A stretch of 64,000 nt of DNA from Natronosalvus sp042663485 (lineage in GTDB: Archaea; Halobacteriota; Halobacteria; Halobacteriales; Natrialbaceae): assembly GCA_042663485.1 (NCBI GenBank), contig JBHTAF010000001.1. The stretch is one strand, 5' to 3'. The position numbers and the translations under genes were made by a program. How positions within the stretch are numbered: the first letter of the stretch is position 1; every line of letters starts with the position of its first letter. Below are positions 45,133-53,357 of the stretch, piece by piece. The notes under the pieces are model-generated. The model made no database searches and was not told the origin of the DNA. It saw nothing but the letters and a program-made list of their open reading frames with translations.

Positions 45133-45966
45133 CTAGTTCTCGACCGGACTCCGTTTCTCGGCTTCGTCCACGACACGGTCGCCGTTCTCGAGAGCGAGCG
45201 TCGAGTCCTCCCGGTAAAATACCCGCAGCGTGTCGACGCTGTCCTCGGTCCGGGCCAGCTGGGAGAACCCTAGGTCGGTAAAGATCGGCTTCCACTGTCT
45301 GAAGTACAGCGGAAAATCCTCGACCTGTGTGGTCCGCAATAGCTGGTCGCCGTCCGGCTCGTTTTCCTTCGTCACCAGTAGCCCGTCCGTCACGCGGGCG
45401 ATTTCGCCGAAGACCCACTCGTTGTCGGGGTGGATGTGCTGGAGGGCCTCCACCGAAAAGACGACGTCGAACTGGCCGTCCTCGAGCCGCGGGAGAACGT
45501 CCTCGAGCGGTTCCCAGTAGAACGTTCCGTCCTCGGCTAACTCGGGATAGCGCTCGGCCATGACGTCGCTGGCGTCCTCGTTCAGGTCGATCCCGTGGAG
45601 GTTCTCGTAGCCGTGTTCGCGGAGATGCTCGAGGTGGCGGCCGGCGCTGCAGCCAACTTCGAGTATCGTCGCGTCGCGCTCGACGCGCGCGTCGAGCACC
45701 GACCGGATCGATTTCGTGCCGCCGGTCGTCCCCATGTCGGCGTAGAACTCCGGCGAGTAGACGCCCGAGCGCTCCGCCCAGCGTTCCTGGACCTCGTCAG
45801 GGTCCATTCGCCTCGAGTCCATCGAGAGCAACAGGGTTCCGAAGGCACCGAGGGCGGCCTGCGGGCGGGTGCGAAGGTAGGCGAGCGTGCCCTCGTCCGC
45901 GAGCGCCTCGCGCTGGCGATCGATGGTCGCTCGGATCCACCGGGTGATCGCCGACAGTCTCGTCAT
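45133..45966 (-). CDS. class I SAM-dependent methyltransferase
   Basis: The protein of 277 residues has methyltransferase motif I at ILEVGCSAGRHLEHL and post-I acidic residue at HGIDLNEDA. The motif IV-like FDVVFSVEALQHIHPD and EIARVTDGLLVTKENE complete the core. The N-terminal 90 residues are a helical extension, and the acceptor is unknown. MTRLSAITRW at 45966 is the likely start, with an ATG at 45987 as an alternative. It follows the SDR gene by 76 bases on the same strand and may share its transcript. Confidence 0.85.
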   Translation of the reverse strand: MTRLSAITRWIRATIDRQREALADEGTLAYLRTRPQAALGAFGTLLLSMDSRRMDPDEVQERWAERSGVYSPEFYADMGTTGGTKSIRSVLDARVERDATILEVGCSAGRHLEHLREHGYENLHGIDLNEDASDVMAERYPELAEDGTFYWEPLEDVLPRLEDGQFDVVFSVEALQHIHPDNEWVFGEIARVTDGLLVTKENEPDGDQLLRTTQVEDFPLYFRQWKPIFTDLGFSQLARTEDSVDTLRVFYREDSTLALENGDRVVDEAEKRSPVEN

Positions 45967-46042
45967 ACCGGGCGTACGGCGTGGCATCGTAAACACCTGT
46001 GGTCTCGAGGTCGCCCCTATCCGTCGACCCGCCGGTCGCTTC

Positions 46043-46777
46043 CTACCTGTCGACTCCGCCGGTCGTCTCATCCCTCGTCGCTCGTTTCCAGTCGGCGAGG
46101 CCGACGACCTCGCCGTCGAGCACGTCCGGGTCGCACTCGGTCGCCGCCCAGACGAAGAGTTCGGCCACCGATGCGGGGTCCCGTCCCTCGCCGCCTGTTA
46201 GGTTGGTGGCGACCTGGCCTGGATCGAGACAGCCGACGACGGTGTCGGTATCGGTGTCGGCAGCGAACCCACGAACGACCGCCTCGGCGCCCGCTTTCGA
46301 GACGGCGTAGGAGCCGTAGCCCGGTTTTCCGTCGCGGGCGACCGAACCCGTCGGCACGAGCACGCGAGCGCCGTCGCTCAAGTGCGGCAAGGCTTCCGTA
46401 ATCGTGGCGAACACGCCGCGTGCGTTCGTCCGCCAGTGGTCGTCGAAGCGGCTGTAAGACTCATCGTCGAGCGGCGTTTCGCCCGCGTTTCCGTGATAGA
46501 CGCCGGCGCAGGCGACGACGACGTCGATGCCACTCTCGGGCCCGGCTCTCGAGGCGGTCTCCATCAATCGCTCGCAGTCGAACTCGTCGCGAACGTCGGT
46601 TCGGAGGCCCGTCACGGTACCGTCGGTCTCCGAGGCGAGGTCCGCGACCGTCTCCTCGAGTTCGGCGGCGTCTCGAGCCCCGACGACGACCGTCCACGCC
46701 TCGGCCACGAAGGCCGAAGCGACTGCTCGACCGATTCCGCGCGTCCCGCCGGTGACGACGACCGTCCGTTCGTCCAT
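46043..46777 (-). CDS. short-chain dehydrogenase/reductase
   Basis: An NAD(P)-dependent oxidoreductase of 244 residues. VVVTGGTRGIGRAVASAF is the TGxxxGIG cofactor motif. NNAG is replaced by VACAGVYHG, and the catalytic Ser (VPTGSVARDG) and YxxxK (YGSYAVSKAGAEAVV) are present. The C-terminus closes with a variable substrate lid. The start at 46777 opens directly at the first strand. The substrate is unknown. It is divergent from the carotenoid cluster, which may be coincidental. Confidence 0.9.
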   Translation of the reverse strand: MDERTVVVTGGTRGIGRAVASAFVAEAWTVVVGARDAAELEETVADLASETDGTVTGLRTDVRDEFDCERLMETASRAGPESGIDVVVACAGVYHGNAGETPLDDESYSRFDDHWRTNARGVFATITEALPHLSDGARVLVPTGSVARDGKPGYGSYAVSKAGAEAVVRGFAADTDTDTVVGCLDPGQVATNLTGGEGRDPASVAELFVWAATECDPDVLDGEVVGLADWKRATRDETTGGVDR

Positions 46778-46874
46778 GTGCGACCCACGGCGGCCAGTTA
46801 CTCGAGCGTATCGACTCACCACGACCGGTTACGCGAGCGCATCGACCGGCGACGAGAGCCCCCTTCGCGAGCGA

Positions 46875-46902
46875 TACCTACGTAGGTAGGCACACGTTTA
46901 TC
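46875..46902 (+). promoter_or_regulatory. crtD promoter with perfect 14-base palindrome
   Basis: TACCTACGTAGGTA at 46875-46888 is a perfect palindrome placed immediately upstream of the TATA-like GTTTATC (46896-46902), 29 bases before the crtD start. The position suits an activator or repressor contacting TFB. No known regulator can be assigned. Confidence 0.5.
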
Positions 46903-46927
46903 ACCGATCCAACACTACTTTGGGACC

Positions 46928-48436
46928 ATGCACTCGCTCGCGGGAGAGTCGGTCGTCGTAATCGGAGCCGGGATCGGCGGGCTGTCGACGGCGTGCTACC
47001 TCGCGGATGCCGGGGCCGAGGTGCGAGTCATCGAGAAGAACGAGCAACTCGGCGGTCGAGCCAGCCGCCTCGAGAAAGACGGCTTTCGCTTCGACATGGG
47101 TCCCTCCTGGTACCTCATGCCGGACGTGTTCGAGCGATTTTTTGCGACATTCGATCGCTCGCCGAACGACTACTACGACCTCACTCACCTCGATCCGCAC
47201 TACCGAATCTTCTTCAAGGACGGAGACCGGGTGGACGTCACGCGCGACCTCGAACGGACCAAATCGGTGTTCGAGTCGTACGAAGATGGCGCCGGCGAAG
47301 CGTTAGAGCGCTACCTCGATAAATCGAGGGAGAACTACGAGGTCGGGATGGAACACTTCGTCTACGAGGACCGCGAGCGCCTGCGCGACTATCTCGACCT
47401 CGACGTGGCCCGCCAGGCCCGCGGTCTCTCGTTGCTGGGGTCGATGCAGGGTCACGTCGAGAACTACTTCGACCACCCGAAACTCCAGCAGATAATGCAG
47501 TACACCCTCGTCTTCCTGGGCGGGTCGCCCCGGAACACCCCCGCGCTGTACAATTTGATGAGCCACGTCGACTTCAACCTCGGCGTCTGGTACCCCGAAG
47601 GCGGCATCGGCGGGGTCATCGACGGCATCGCGGACCTCGGGCGCGAACTCGGCGTCACGTACGAGACGAACCGGCCGGCGACCGAGATCAAAGGCCGCGA
47701 GGGGGCATTCTGCGTCGAAACTCCAAAGGGACCTCTCGAGGTGGACCTGGTGGTCAGCAACGCCGACTACGCGCACACGGAGCAGGACCTGCTCCCAGCC
47801 GAGAAACGCGGCTACGACGCCGACTACTGGGCGTCGCGTACCTACGCCCCCTCCGCGTTTTTGTGCTACCTCGGTGTGGAGGGTGACGTGCCGGACCTCG
47901 TCCACCACACCCTCGTGCTCCCGACGGACTGGGAGCACCACTTTGGACAGATCTTCGACGACCCCGCCTGGCCGGACGACCCCGCCTACTACCTCTGTGT
48001 CCCCTCCGAAACCGACGACACCGTCGCCCCCGAGGGCCACAGCAACCTGTTCGTGCTCGTCCCGGTCGCGCCGGGACTCGAGGACACCCCCGAGATCCGG
48101 GAGGAGTACCGCGACTTCGTCCTCGCGGACATCGCCGAACACACGGGCACCGACCTCCGGGACCGAATCGTCTTCGAGGAGACGTTCTCCGTCGAGGATT
48201 TCGCCGACCGGTACAACAGCTTCGCAGGCACTGCGCTGGGGATGGCCCACACCCTGCGACAGACGTCCCTCTTTCGGCCACCACACCGCTCGAAGGAAGT
48301 CGACGGCCTCTACTTCACCGGGTCGTACACCACGCCCGGCATCGGCGTCCCGATGTGTCTCATCAGCGGCGAACTCACGGCCGAGAAGGTGGTCGAGGAC
48401 TTCGGTACTGACGGCGCTGACGGTGCTGGTAGCTGA
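46928..48436 (+). CDS. crtD: carotenoid 3,4-desaturase (CrtI/CrtD family)
   Basis: A flavin-dependent desaturase of bacterioruberin synthesis that introduces double bonds at the 3,4 positions of the elongated lycopene chain. The FAD-binding start VVVIGAGIGGLSTACYLADAGAEVRVIEKNEQLGGRA is typical of the family, with FDMGPSWYLMPDVFERFF next. The C-terminus has GLYFTGSYTTPGIGVPMCLISGELTA, the conserved CrtI end. The length is 502 residues. Assignment to CrtD rather than phytoene desaturase rests on the two genes that follow, since crtD-lyeJ-cruF is the known haloarchaeal order (described in Haloarcula japonica). Confidence 0.88.
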   Translation: MHSLAGESVVVIGAGIGGLSTACYLADAGAEVRVIEKNEQLGGRASRLEKDGFRFDMGPSWYLMPDVFERFFATFDRSPNDYYDLTHLDPHYRIFFKDGDRVDVTRDLERTKSVFESYEDGAGEALERYLDKSRENYEVGMEHFVYEDRERLRDYLDLDVARQARGLSLLGSMQGHVENYFDHPKLQQIMQYTLVFLGGSPRNTPALYNLMSHVDFNLGVWYPEGGIGGVIDGIADLGRELGVTYETNRPATEIKGREGAFCVETPKGPLEVDLVVSNADYAHTEQDLLPAEKRGYDADYWASRTYAPSAFLCYLGVEGDVPDLVHHTLVLPTDWEHHFGQIFDDPAWPDDPAYYLCVPSETDDTVAPEGHSNLFVLVPVAPGLEDTPEIREEYRDFVLADIAEHTGTDLRDRIVFEETFSVEDFADRYNSFAGTALGMAHTLRQTSLFRPPHRSKEVDGLYFTGSYTTPGIGVPMCLISGELTAEKVVEDFGTDGADGAGS

Positions 48437-48560
48437 CTCGAGGTGACCACCATGGCCCGACCAATCCTCAGATCCGAAGCCAAACCATGGTGAACCGACA
48501 CTGTCACTCGACGGCGACAGCGCCGTTGCCAGCGAGGGAATCGTTCCCCGGTGAGCGCCC

Positions 48561-49433
48561 GTGACCGCCAACCGACGCTCCTCGAGCGAGCGTCCGCTCC
48601 TCGAGCCGCTCGCGTACCTGGTGACGCTGTCTCGACCCCGATTCTGGCTGTATCTCGCCGGGCCGGTGCTGGTGGGGGTCGCCTACGCCGCCGAGAGCGT
48701 AGGCGACGTGCTATCGCTCACCGCGCTCGTCCTGTTCGCGTACTTTCTGCTCCCGGCGAACGTCTTCCTGTACGGAATCAACGACGTGTACGACCGGGAA
48801 ATCGACGTCGAGAATCCGAAGAAGGAGGATCGCGAAGCGCGCTACGAGGGGCAGCGATTCGTTCCCGTTGCCGTCGTCGCGAGCGCACTCGTCCCGCTGG
48901 CCCTGCTCCCGTGGCTGCCAGCGCCGTCGTGGTCTTGGATCGCCGTCTTCCTCCTGCTGGGTGCGGGCTACAGCGCGCCGCCGCTTCGATTCAAGACGAC
49001 GCCGGTCCTCGATTCGGTCTCGAACGGGCTCTACATCGCACCCGGTGCGGCCGCCTACGCCGCCATCTCCGGCTCCCAGCCGCCGCTACTCGCGCTGGTC
49101 GGCGCCTGGCTCTGGGCGATGGGCATGCACACGTTCTCGGCCGTTCCCGACATCGAACCCGACCGCCGGGCGGGGATTCGGACGACCGCGACCTTGCTGG
49201 GGAAACGACGCACCTACGCCTACTGCGCCGCATGCTGGCTCGCCGCCGCGCTCGCCTTCGGAGCGCTCGACTCCCGTCTAGGACTACTGCTCGGCATCTA
49301 TCCCCTCTTCGTACTCGGCGTGGCGACCTCGAGCGTGGCCGTCTCCCGAGCCTACTGGTGGTTCCCGGCGATCAACACGGTCGTCGGCGCTGCGCTGACG
49401 ATGGGCGGGCTCTGGGGGGTGTTCTATGGCTGA
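48561..49433 (+). CDS. lyeJ: lycopene elongase (UbiA-type prenyltransferase)
   Basis: An integral-membrane prenyltransferase that adds C5 units to both ends of lycopene on the way to C50 bacterioruberin. The two aspartate-rich motifs are NDVYDREID (Asn74-Asp82) and DIEPD (197-201). At least seven hydrophobic helices lie between and around them. The start is a GTG at 48561 (reading MTANRRSSSERPLL). The stop overlaps the next gene by eight bases, so lyeJ and cruF are coupled. Confidence 0.88.
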   Translation: MTANRRSSSERPLLEPLAYLVTLSRPRFWLYLAGPVLVGVAYAAESVGDVLSLTALVLFAYFLLPANVFLYGINDVYDREIDVENPKKEDREARYEGQRFVPVAVVASALVPLALLPWLPAPSWSWIAVFLLLGAGYSAPPLRFKTTPVLDSVSNGLYIAPGAAAYAAISGSQPPLLALVGAWLWAMGMHTFSAVPDIEPDRRAGIRTTATLLGKRRTYAYCAACWLAAALAFGALDSRLGLLLGIYPLFVLGVATSSVAVSRAYWWFPAINTVVGAALTMGGLWGVFYG

Positions 49434-50310
49434 CGACGGGACCGCAGCAACTCCGAATCGAGCAGACAGAGAACGAATCCAGCGTCGCCTCGCGGCGCTC
49501 ATCCTCGAGAATCGGTTCACCATCGCCGTGATCTTCCCGCTGGTGGGCGCGATCAGCCTCGTCGGGAGCGCCGAAGGCGTAATTCCGGAACCGTTCGCGT
49601 ACAACCCGCTGTTGATCCTCTTTGGCACGCTCGTGATGCGCTCACCCCTCGTGGTGGGGCTCCTCCCTCGATTCGGCTGGCGAGCGCTCGGCTGGCTCGG
49701 CCTGCTCACGGCCTACACCTACGGCGTCGAACTGCTGGGCGTGCGTACCGGCTGGCCCTACGGCGACTTCGAGTACGCAATCTCGCTCGGACCGATGCTC
49801 TTCGGGGAGATTCCGCTGGCCTTGCCGCTGTTTTTCGTCCCACTCGTGCTCAACGCCTACCTCCTCACGCTGCTCGTCTTCGGTCAGCGGGCCGCGAACC
49901 CGCTGGTCCGGCTCCCGGCCGCCGTCGTTGCCGTCGTCGCCGTCGACCTCGTGCTCGACCCCGCGGCGGTCTCGATCGGCTTCTGGGCGTTCGATGAGGG
50001 GATCTACTACGGCGTCCCGCTCTCGAACTACGTTGGGTGGTTCCTCTCGGCCGTCGTCGCAGTGGTCCTCGTGGACCTCGCCTTCGACCGCGAGGCGCTG
50101 CTCGAGCGCGTTCGCGAGTGCCCGTTCATTCTGGACGACCTGGTGAGCTTCGTGCTCCTGTGGGGCTCGATCAACGTCCTCTACGGCAACTGGATCGCGG
50201 CCGCCGTCGCTGGCGGCTTCTGTCTCGGCCTCCTGCGGACCGGCCGCTACGATCGCACGATGGTCGCGAACGCCGTTCCGAAGGGGCTTCGGAGCCGGGT
50301 GCTCGAGTAG
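49426..50310 (+). CDS. cruF: carotenoid 1,2-hydratase CruF (bisanhydrobacterioruberin hydratase)
   Basis: A membrane protein of 294 residues of the carotenoid biosynthesis (DUF422) family. It adds water to the terminal double bonds of bisanhydrobacterioruberin to give bacterioruberin. Six to eight helices are seen, with conserved stretches LGVRTGWPYGDFEY, LPLFFVPLVLNAYLL, VLDPAAVSIGFWAFDEGIYYGVPLSNYVGWFLS. The last gene of crtD-lyeJ-cruF, it starts inside the end of lyeJ. Confidence 0.9.
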   Translation: MADDGTAATPNRADRERIQRRLAALILENRFTIAVIFPLVGAISLVGSAEGVIPEPFAYNPLLILFGTLVMRSPLVVGLLPRFGWRALGWLGLLTAYTYGVELLGVRTGWPYGDFEYAISLGPMLFGEIPLALPLFFVPLVLNAYLLTLLVFGQRAANPLVRLPAAVVAVVAVDLVLDPAAVSIGFWAFDEGIYYGVPLSNYVGWFLSAVVAVVLVDLAFDREALLERVRECPFILDDLVSFVLLWGSINVLYGNWIAAAVAGGFCLGLLRTGRYDRTMVANAVPKGLRSRVLE

Positions 50311-50374
50311 CGCGACGGCAGTTGGGCTAGCTATAGAAACGATAGTGAACGTTCTCGAGCACTCGGTTACTCGA

Positions 50375-51553
50375 TCACTCCTGGGCCGTCGTCAACGCAT
50401 GGAACGCGATCGTCGGGAATCGCGGCTCGAGCGTGCTCGGGCGGCGACCCCCACTCCTGTCCTCGCTCCCGGCCGCCTCGTCGAGTGACACCCGCTCGAG
50501 CAGTCCTCTGTCGGCCAGTTCGTACAGAAACCGCTTGACGGTTCCGCTCGTCAGCGACGACGAGCGGGCGACGTCGTCCGCGAGGGCACGAATCGACTGA
50601 CGGTCGGTCTCGTCGTCGCAAACCTGGATCAACGCGACGAGTACGCGCTGGCGCGATTCCGGCAGGGCCAGCGCCCGGTCGACGTGGACGCCGCCGCCCG
50701 GCACGTCCGCTTTCGCGGCCTCGAGGTGGCGCTGCTCGATCGAATCCGCGCCCGCCTCCGTCGCCAGGTACGCGGCGCCGAACACCGCCGCCAGCGCGTC
50801 GTGAGCGTTGCCGTCGGCCCACTCCGCCAGCGACCGTACTGCCTGGTGGTCGAGCGTGCCCGCAGCCAGTCCTACGGCGGTTCGCTCGGTCACCACGTCG
50901 ACGAGTTCGTGCTGACGGTAGGCGGGAATCTCGACGACAGACTCGTCCCACCCGGTGGGCACTCGTCGCCCGACCGGGACGACCGTGGTGCTCTCGTCGA
51001 CCGCCTCGAGTAACTCCCGAACCCTCGCCACGTCGATCGTTTCCGGTTCGTCGTGGTGGTCGACGGCAATCACCGCCCGGCGGTCGGGCCGGGCGAGTTG
51101 CGCGGCGAGTCGCTCACGAAGGTCGTCCGTGCCGACGCCGCTGGTCGGAACGGAATCCGTCGAGAGCGACGAGAGGACGGCCCGATAGAAGGCGAACGCG
51201 CTGGTCGCCCGGCGGGCGTCGACGTAGACGAACCGGATCGCCCGCCGGTCGCTGCCGGCGCGTGTCGTCGTCCCGATCGGTCGTCCCGAGTCGCCCAGCT
51301 CGGCCGCCAGCGCGGCGAAGAGCGCAGTGATCACGGCCGAGGTTCCGGACCCGGCGGACCCGACGACCGCGAACGGGTCAGGTAGGCGGTCGTTGAAGGC
51401 GGGTTCGACGGCATCGAGGACCGCCTCGAGGGTCGAGCCGCGGCCCACGGGCTCGCTGCGGTGGACGGTGGGACTCAGCACCTCCCGGTCGAGGACGAAC
51501 CCCGAGTGCGGCTGAGCGGTTCGCCGACGGGCGATTCGTTCCGCGAGGTCCAT
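50375..51553 (-). CDS. Orc1/Cdc6-like AAA protein with non-canonical Walker A
   Basis: The protein of 392 residues has the layout of archaeal Cdc6: an N-terminal VLDREVLSPTVHRSEPVGRGSTLEAVLDAVEP segment, an ATPase core, and a C-terminal winged helix (SLTSGTVKRFLYELADRGLLERVSLDE). The Walker A reads GSAGSGTS (65-72), with Thr71 where Lys is required, and Walker B is VIAVDHHDE. ATP hydrolysis is therefore doubtful, and it is unlikely to be a replication initiator. Its ATG overlaps the glpC stop by one base, so it is translated with the glycerol-3-phosphate dehydrogenase operon. A regulatory or DNA-binding role tied to that operon is possible but only inferred from position. Confidence 0.8.
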   Translation of the reverse strand: MDLAERIARRRTAQPHSGFVLDREVLSPTVHRSEPVGRGSTLEAVLDAVEPAFNDRLPDPFAVVGSAGSGTSAVITALFAALAAELGDSGRPIGTTTRAGSDRRAIRFVYVDARRATSAFAFYRAVLSSLSTDSVPTSGVGTDDLRERLAAQLARPDRRAVIAVDHHDEPETIDVARVRELLEAVDESTTVVPVGRRVPTGWDESVVEIPAYRQHELVDVVTERTAVGLAAGTLDHQAVRSLAEWADGNAHDALAAVFGAAYLATEAGADSIEQRHLEAAKADVPGGGVHVDRALALPESRQRVLVALIQVCDDETDRQSIRALADDVARSSSLTSGTVKRFLYELADRGLLERVSLDEAAGSEDRSGGRRPSTLEPRFPTIAFHALTTAQE

Positions 51554-53103
51554 CAGTTCGCTCCGGACGGCTCGTCCTGGCCTTCGCGGTCCGGTCTTCC
51601 CGTCCTGTCTTCGTGGTCAGCTTCGTCCGTCCTGTCTTCGCTGTTCGGTTCGTCCGTTCCGCCTTCGCGATCCGATCCGCGCAACTCGACTCGACGGGCC
51701 GCCTCGCCCTCCTCGCCGACGCCGCCGTCCGTCGTCGCACGCGCGACATTTGGAGATTCCGGAACGAGCGCCGCCTCGAGAACCTCGAGCGGGTGTTTGA
51801 TTTCGTATCCGGTCCCGTGTTCCATCTGCATCGCGCAGGTCGGACACTCGGTGAGACCGGTGTCGCCGTCGGCGCGCTCCATGTGCTCGAACATCTCCTC
51901 GCCGATCTGCATCGAGGTCTCGTAGTGTTCTTCCTTCCAGCCGTAGGTGCCCGAAATTCCGGAACAGGACTCGCCCACGTCCTGGGCCTCGACGCCATCG
52001 ATGGTCGTCAGCACCTCGATGGCCTGCCCATCCAGCCCCTGGTTTCGGGCGTGACACGGCACGTGGTAGGCCAGGTTCGGCACGTCGGCGCGTGTCCCTT
52101 CGAGTTCGCCCTCGAGGTCCTCGTGAACGCGGAGGTACTCCAGGCCCTCCCAGGTGTTGCTCGAGACGTCGTGGACGCCGTCGATATCGAACAGTTCGGG
52201 GTACTCCTGACGAAGCGACATCGAACACGAGGTGCAGGAGGCGATCACGTCGGCGCCGTCCTCGATGGCGGCCGCGAGTTCGGGGACGTTGGTGTCGGCG
52301 GCCCGGCGGGCGTCGTCGAGCATGCCATTCGCGAACATCGGCGTTCCCGAACAGCGCTGCTCGGGTACCACGACTTCGTAGCCGAAGTGTTCGTACACCC
52401 GCACGAGCGCCTTGCCGACCTCGGGCGTGTTGTAGTTCGAGTAGCAGCCGTGGAAGTAGGCGACTTTTTTTGCAGTGCCGGATTCGCCGCGTTCCTCGCG
52501 GGCCGCCTCGGCGCGCTCTCTCGAGGCGTCGCTCCCGCCCCGTGCTCGCCACCACTCCCGGAAGGTTTCGGTGGCGAACTCGGGGAACTCGCGTTCGCTC
52601 GTGATGCCGAGGACCTTCTCGTTGAACAGTTTCGTGACCGAGAGGCCCATCACGAAGTTCGTCAACCGGGGGACCTTGCTCCCGAGGTGGGCCATCAGCC
52701 GGTAGTTCGAGAGCAGACGGTTTCGCCAGTACTCGAGCGATCGCTTGCTCATCCGCTCGTCGACGTACTCCCCGCGAGCGGAGTTGTGCATCTGGGAGAG
52801 CGGAACCTCCGACGGGCAGGCGTGGTCACAGCGCATGCAGTTCGAACACTTCATGATCGAGTCGTCGATGTCCTGGTCGGACTGGCGCTTCAGTCGCCAC
52901 TGCTCCGGTCCTTGGAACTTCGGCCCGGGGAACTCGTCGTCGACCTCCGCGACTGGGCAGTTGGTGTCGCACGTCGAGCACTTGTAGCAGTTGTCTGCCC
53001 CCGGCCGGAGGTCCATGTCGTCGGCCTCCGGAAAGACCTCGATGGGGTCGAACTCGTCGTCGCCCGGGACGTGGTCGTCGGTCGGTCGTGCCGCGTCGCT
53101 CAT
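51553..53103 (-). CDS. glpC: anaerobic-type glycerol-3-phosphate dehydrogenase subunit C
   Basis: The membrane-associated iron-sulfur subunit that passes electrons from GlpAB to quinone. Two 4Fe-4S motifs are near the N-terminus (CYKCSTCDTNCPV and CSNCMRCDHACPSEVP). The C-terminal half has heterodisulfide-reductase-like CCG domains (YFHGCYSNYNTPEVGKAL, SCTSCSMSLRQEYPEL, YHVPCHARNQGLDG, GESCSGISGTYGWK). The 516 residues exceed the bacterial form because of an acidic, disordered C-terminal tail of about 70 residues. The start at 53103 overlaps the stop of the 85-codon ORF in ATGA. Confidence 0.93.
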   Translation of the reverse strand: MSDAARPTDDHVPGDDEFDPIEVFPEADDMDLRPGADNCYKCSTCDTNCPVAEVDDEFPGPKFQGPEQWRLKRQSDQDIDDSIMKCSNCMRCDHACPSEVPLSQMHNSARGEYVDERMSKRSLEYWRNRLLSNYRLMAHLGSKVPRLTNFVMGLSVTKLFNEKVLGITSEREFPEFATETFREWWRARGGSDASRERAEAAREERGESGTAKKVAYFHGCYSNYNTPEVGKALVRVYEHFGYEVVVPEQRCSGTPMFANGMLDDARRAADTNVPELAAAIEDGADVIASCTSCSMSLRQEYPELFDIDGVHDVSSNTWEGLEYLRVHEDLEGELEGTRADVPNLAYHVPCHARNQGLDGQAIEVLTTIDGVEAQDVGESCSGISGTYGWKEEHYETSMQIGEEMFEHMERADGDTGLTECPTCAMQMEHGTGYEIKHPLEVLEAALVPESPNVARATTDGGVGEEGEAARRVELRGSDREGGTDEPNSEDRTDEADHEDRTGRPDREGQDEPSGAN

Positions 53104-53357
53104 TGAATCACCGTCATGTTGATTTGAAACTGGGTCCGTCTCTGAATCTGCACGTGTGGCTGAGCCTGGTTCTGAAACTCGGCTCCACCGAAGGTATCGG
53201 TCTCGGTCTCGATCCTGGTCGACCGTCGATCTGGCCGCCACTGGTTGCACGCACTGTTCGAGGGGTCACTCGAAGCCGCGTACGGTCCGTACACTGCGCC
53301 CAGCGCCAACGTGTACGCCGCCTCCGGGCCAGCACGCGAACGAACCACTCGGCTCAT
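53100..53357 (-). CDS. unexplained 85-codon ORF coupled between glpB and glpC
   Basis: The ATG at 53357 overlaps the glpB stop (ATGA), and its TGA at 53100-53102 overlaps the glpC ATG in the same way. This frame therefore fills the 250-base gap exactly and would keep ribosomes moving from glpB to glpC. The product is not recognisable. The first half is mixed (MSRVVRSRAGPEAAYTLALG), the middle polar. The last 25 residues alternate Gln with other residues (FQNQAQPHVQIQRRTQFQIN), a pattern that could form one amphipathic strand. In bacterial operons glpB and glpC adjoin directly. It may be a real small subunit, an insertion that kept the frame couplings, or a leader-like spacer. Confidence 0.5.
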   Translation of the reverse strand: MSRVVRSRAGPEAAYTLALGAVYGPYAASSDPSNSACNQWRPDRRSTRIETETDTFGGAEFQNQAQPHVQIQRRTQFQINMTVIQ

